In this document: one piece after another, positions 62,688-64,000 of the stretch
How positions within the stretch are numbered: position 1 is the first letter of the stretch
Layout: every line of letters begins with the position of its first letter
Assembly: GCA_948848225.1 (NCBI GenBank)
Contig: CAQOJF010000014.1
Location: 3,214-67,213, forward strand
Direction: 5' to 3'
Length of the DNA: 64,000 nt
From: Eubacterium_F sp948848225
Lineage (GTDB): Bacteria > Bacillota > Clostridia > Lachnospirales > Lachnospiraceae
Notes under the pieces: model-generated
What the model was told of the DNA's origin: nothing
What the model saw: the letters and a program-made list of their open reading frames with translations, nothing else
Database searches by the model: none
Position numbers and translations under genes: made by a program

Positions 62688-62778
62688 ACATCGGCGTGTC
62701 CGCCTTTGCTGTTGTGCCATCGGGATTTGTCCCGCCAAAGCTGAGATAATCCATATATGCCTGCAAATGATCGGCGGC
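62686..62778 (-). pseudogene. C-terminal fragment of an unknown protein at the element edge
   Basis: The minus strand reads AADHLQAYMDYLSFGG, then TNPDGTTAKADTPM and a stop that lies in the terminal inverted repeat. It looks like the end of a real protein, but the family is not recognised and no start is present. It may derive from a mobile-element gene. Confidence 0.4.
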
Positions 62779-62791
62779 TTACATAGTTTGA

Positions 62792-62878
62792 TTAGTGTTT
62801 TTGCTTTTGGATGATGGTTATCTGTAAATTTTTTGTGTTGATGAGCGTTTCCTGTTTGCACTTTGGGCAGTAATGGCG
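62792..62878 (-). pseudogene. 3' fragment of a cysteine-rich KTR-type protein
   Basis: The minus strand encodes RHYCPKCKQETLINTKNLQI and eight more residues to a stop. This matches my memory of the C-terminus of small cysteine-rich KTR-domain proteins, which typically occur in or beside conjugative elements of Firmicutes. The first half with the other zinc cysteines is missing. It begins ten bases after the broken kinase gene. Confidence 0.6.
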
Positions 62879-62887
62879 CTTTTTCTT

Positions 62888-63172
62888 TTATTTGAGAAAC
62901 AGATGGACGGACAGTTCCTGTCCCAGTAACGATGCATCGACCTCGCCCCCGTGGAGTTCCACGATGCGTTTTACAATGGCAAGCCCCAGCCCGGAGCTTT
63001 GGGGGGTGCTTCTGGCCCGGTCTCCGCAGTAGAATCGCTCAAAATATGCCGTGAGGCGTTTTGGGAATGAGGAGGACAGTTTTCTGTATACCAGTAAAAT
63101 CACGAAAACCGTTCCTCCGATGGCAATGCCATTGATTAAAATATAGTTTGGAATTATCTTTGATAGCATCAT
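62888..63172 (-). pseudogene. Histidine kinase with its core deleted
   Basis: The 94-residue frame begins MMLSKIIPNYILINGIAIGG with one membrane segment, as a sensor kinase would, and then jumps to the last part of an ATPase domain (LTAYFERFYCGDRARS, SSGLGLAIVKRIVELHGGEV). The dimerisation/phosphoacceptor domain and the N and G1 boxes are absent. An OmpR-linked kinase normally has some 350 more residues. The junction lies near residue 32-36 and is in frame. Its ATG overlaps the regulator's stop. It cannot autophosphorylate. Confidence 0.85.
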
Positions 63173-63852
63173 ATCTGATATCCTCTTCCCCAACAGGTTT
63201 TGATAAAATCCGAATGTACATTATCCCAGTTCAGTTTATTGCGGAGATTGGCAATATGCATCATCACCGCATTTTCCGAACAGAAAAATTCTTCATGCCA
63301 TACCGCTTCATAAATCTGCGCCATGGTCAGCACTTGCCCCTTGTTTCGCAGCATATATTCCAGAATGTCATACTCCTTATGCGTCAGCTTCACTTCTCGT
63401 CCGCTTACCCATACCTGACGGCTTTCCATGTCCACCGTCAGATCCTCCGTCTGGAGCGTGTGCGTCAGCTTTTCCGTTTCATTGTACTGTTTATAGCGGC
63501 GGAGCTGGGCTCTGACGCGGGCGAGAAGCTCAATGGGCTTAAAAGGCTTCGTCACGTAATCGTCTCCTCCCACCGTGAGACCTTGTATTATATCTATATC
63601 TTCCGTTTTCGCCGACATAAATATAATCGGCATCTTGCTTCTTTCCCTTATTCGCAGACAGGCGCTGATACCGTCAATTTCCGGCATCATCACATCCATC
63701 AGGATCAGATCAACCTGATAGTGCTTCAGAATATCCAGTGCCTGCGCTGCATTTTCACAGGCAAGGTAACGGTAGCCCTCATTGCCCAGATAGATGCCCA
63801 GAAGCCTGCGGATGTCTTTATCATCGTCAACAATCAATATGAATTCTTTCAT
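63169..63852 (-). CDS. OmpR/PhoB-family response regulator
   Basis: From the ATG at 63852 the protein is 227 residues. The receiver domain (about 1-120) has DDD at 9-11, phospho-acceptor Asp in LILMDVMMPEIDG and Lys in YVTKPF. A winged-helix domain covers about 130-225 (VKLTHKEYDILEYMLRNKGQVLT, ending KTCWGRGYQI). It resembles VanR-like regulators that sit beside lantibiotic-resistance or export genes. Its own kinase downstream is a deletion remnant, so it may be an orphan. It overlaps the upstream membrane gene by four bases. Confidence 0.93.
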   Translation of the reverse strand: MKEFILIVDDDKDIRRLLGIYLGNEGYRYLACENAAQALDILKHYQVDLILMDVMMPEIDGISACLRIRERSKMPIIFMSAKTEDIDIIQGLTVGGDDYVTKPFKPIELLARVRAQLRRYKQYNETEKLTHTLQTEDLTVDMESRQVWVSGREVKLTHKEYDILEYMLRNKGQVLTMAQIYEAVWHEEFFCSENAVMMHIANLRNKLNWDNVHSDFIKTCWGRGYQI

Positions 63853-64000
63853 GATAGCTTCGCTTCTCCCTTTTTGTAGAAATGCTGCAAAACCGCCGAG
63901 ACAAGGAACATGAACAGAAGTTCCACAGCGATCATCTGCCATCGCTTCAGACCGCACAAGTCGCCAAGAAAACCCGAAAAGGCAATCATACCGATGGATA
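63849..64000 (-). CDS. Membrane protein C-terminus (partial)
   Basis: The frame enters from the right edge of the window and ends with a TGA overlapping the ATG of the regulator. The visible 49 residues (SIGMIAFSGFLGDLCGLKRW, then a hydrophobic segment ELLFMFLVSAVL) indicate a membrane protein. The family cannot be named. Confidence 0.55.
   Translation of the reverse strand, partial: SIGMIAFSGFLGDLCGLKRWQMIAVELLFMFLVSAVLQHFYKKGEAKLS

Overview
The window looks like the chromosome of a low-to-mid G+C gut Firmicute of the class Clostridia, most likely family Lachnospiraceae. The grounds are gene content: an anaerobic pyruvate formate-lyase pair, the alpha2-type glycyl-tRNA synthetase, the Firmicute gene string dapA-dapB-murF-priA-def-fmt-rsmB-rlmN-prpC-prkC-rsgA-rpe, an L-box lysine riboswitch, a HrcA/CIRCE operator and a TadZ-type ATPase. 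Genus cannot be fixed from the sequence.

Layout. 0-1.6 kb: a LytTR response regulator and the start of its probable membrane sensor kinase, cut by the window edge. 1.7-16.7 kb: one long leftward gene string read from a lysine riboswitch (lysine synthesis, MurF, PriA, formyl-Met processing, rRNA methylation, PASTA kinase and phosphatase, RsgA, Rpe), interrupted by a duplicated 3' end of rlmN; cobO and a tandem-OB SSB-like gene lie upstream. 17.7-20.5 kb: typA and a DUF2156 gene, rightward. 20.5-24.4 kb: licD and a polysaccharide flippase, a DUF1275 membrane protein and a Cys-rich protein, leftward. 24.5-27.4 kb: a solute-binding lipoprotein paired with a chemoreceptor. 27.4-32.5 kb: two zinc-ribbon ABC exporters flanking a DUF1854 protein. 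32.7-36.7 kb: a 32-residue peptide gene, an attenuator-type terminator and two more ABC exporters. 36.7-45.3 kb: glyQS, then fabZ-pflB-pflA, then acpP-fabD-fabG-fabF. 45.7-49.4 kb: tRNA-Thr, a small membrane protein, htpG with CIRCE, and two small proteins. 49.5-54.4 kb: a GlgX-like protein without its catalytic residues, an ABC-F ATPase with a degenerate second domain, and a CNNM/CorC transporter. 54.5-62.0 kb: a ten-gene leftward Tad-like locus. 62.1-64.0 kb: decayed mobile DNA with nested inverted repeats and a two-component system whose kinase has lost its core.

The strongest candidate for an undescribed system is the 54.5-62.0 kb locus. It has a TadZ-like scaffold ATPase, a CpaF/TadA ATPase, one TadB/C-like membrane protein, a large secreted beta-helix protein, and four short proteins that begin only six residues before a shared E-[Y/F]-G motif resembling the Flp pilin core. 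They have no prepilin leader, and no prepilin peptidase gene is in the locus. The second candidate is the 32-residue peptide followed by a strong terminator and two peptidase-less ABC exporters, a layout typical of exported peptide loci.

Start sites below were chosen from ribosome-binding sites read by eye. Promoters and terminators are also by-eye calls, and no database search or folding program was run.
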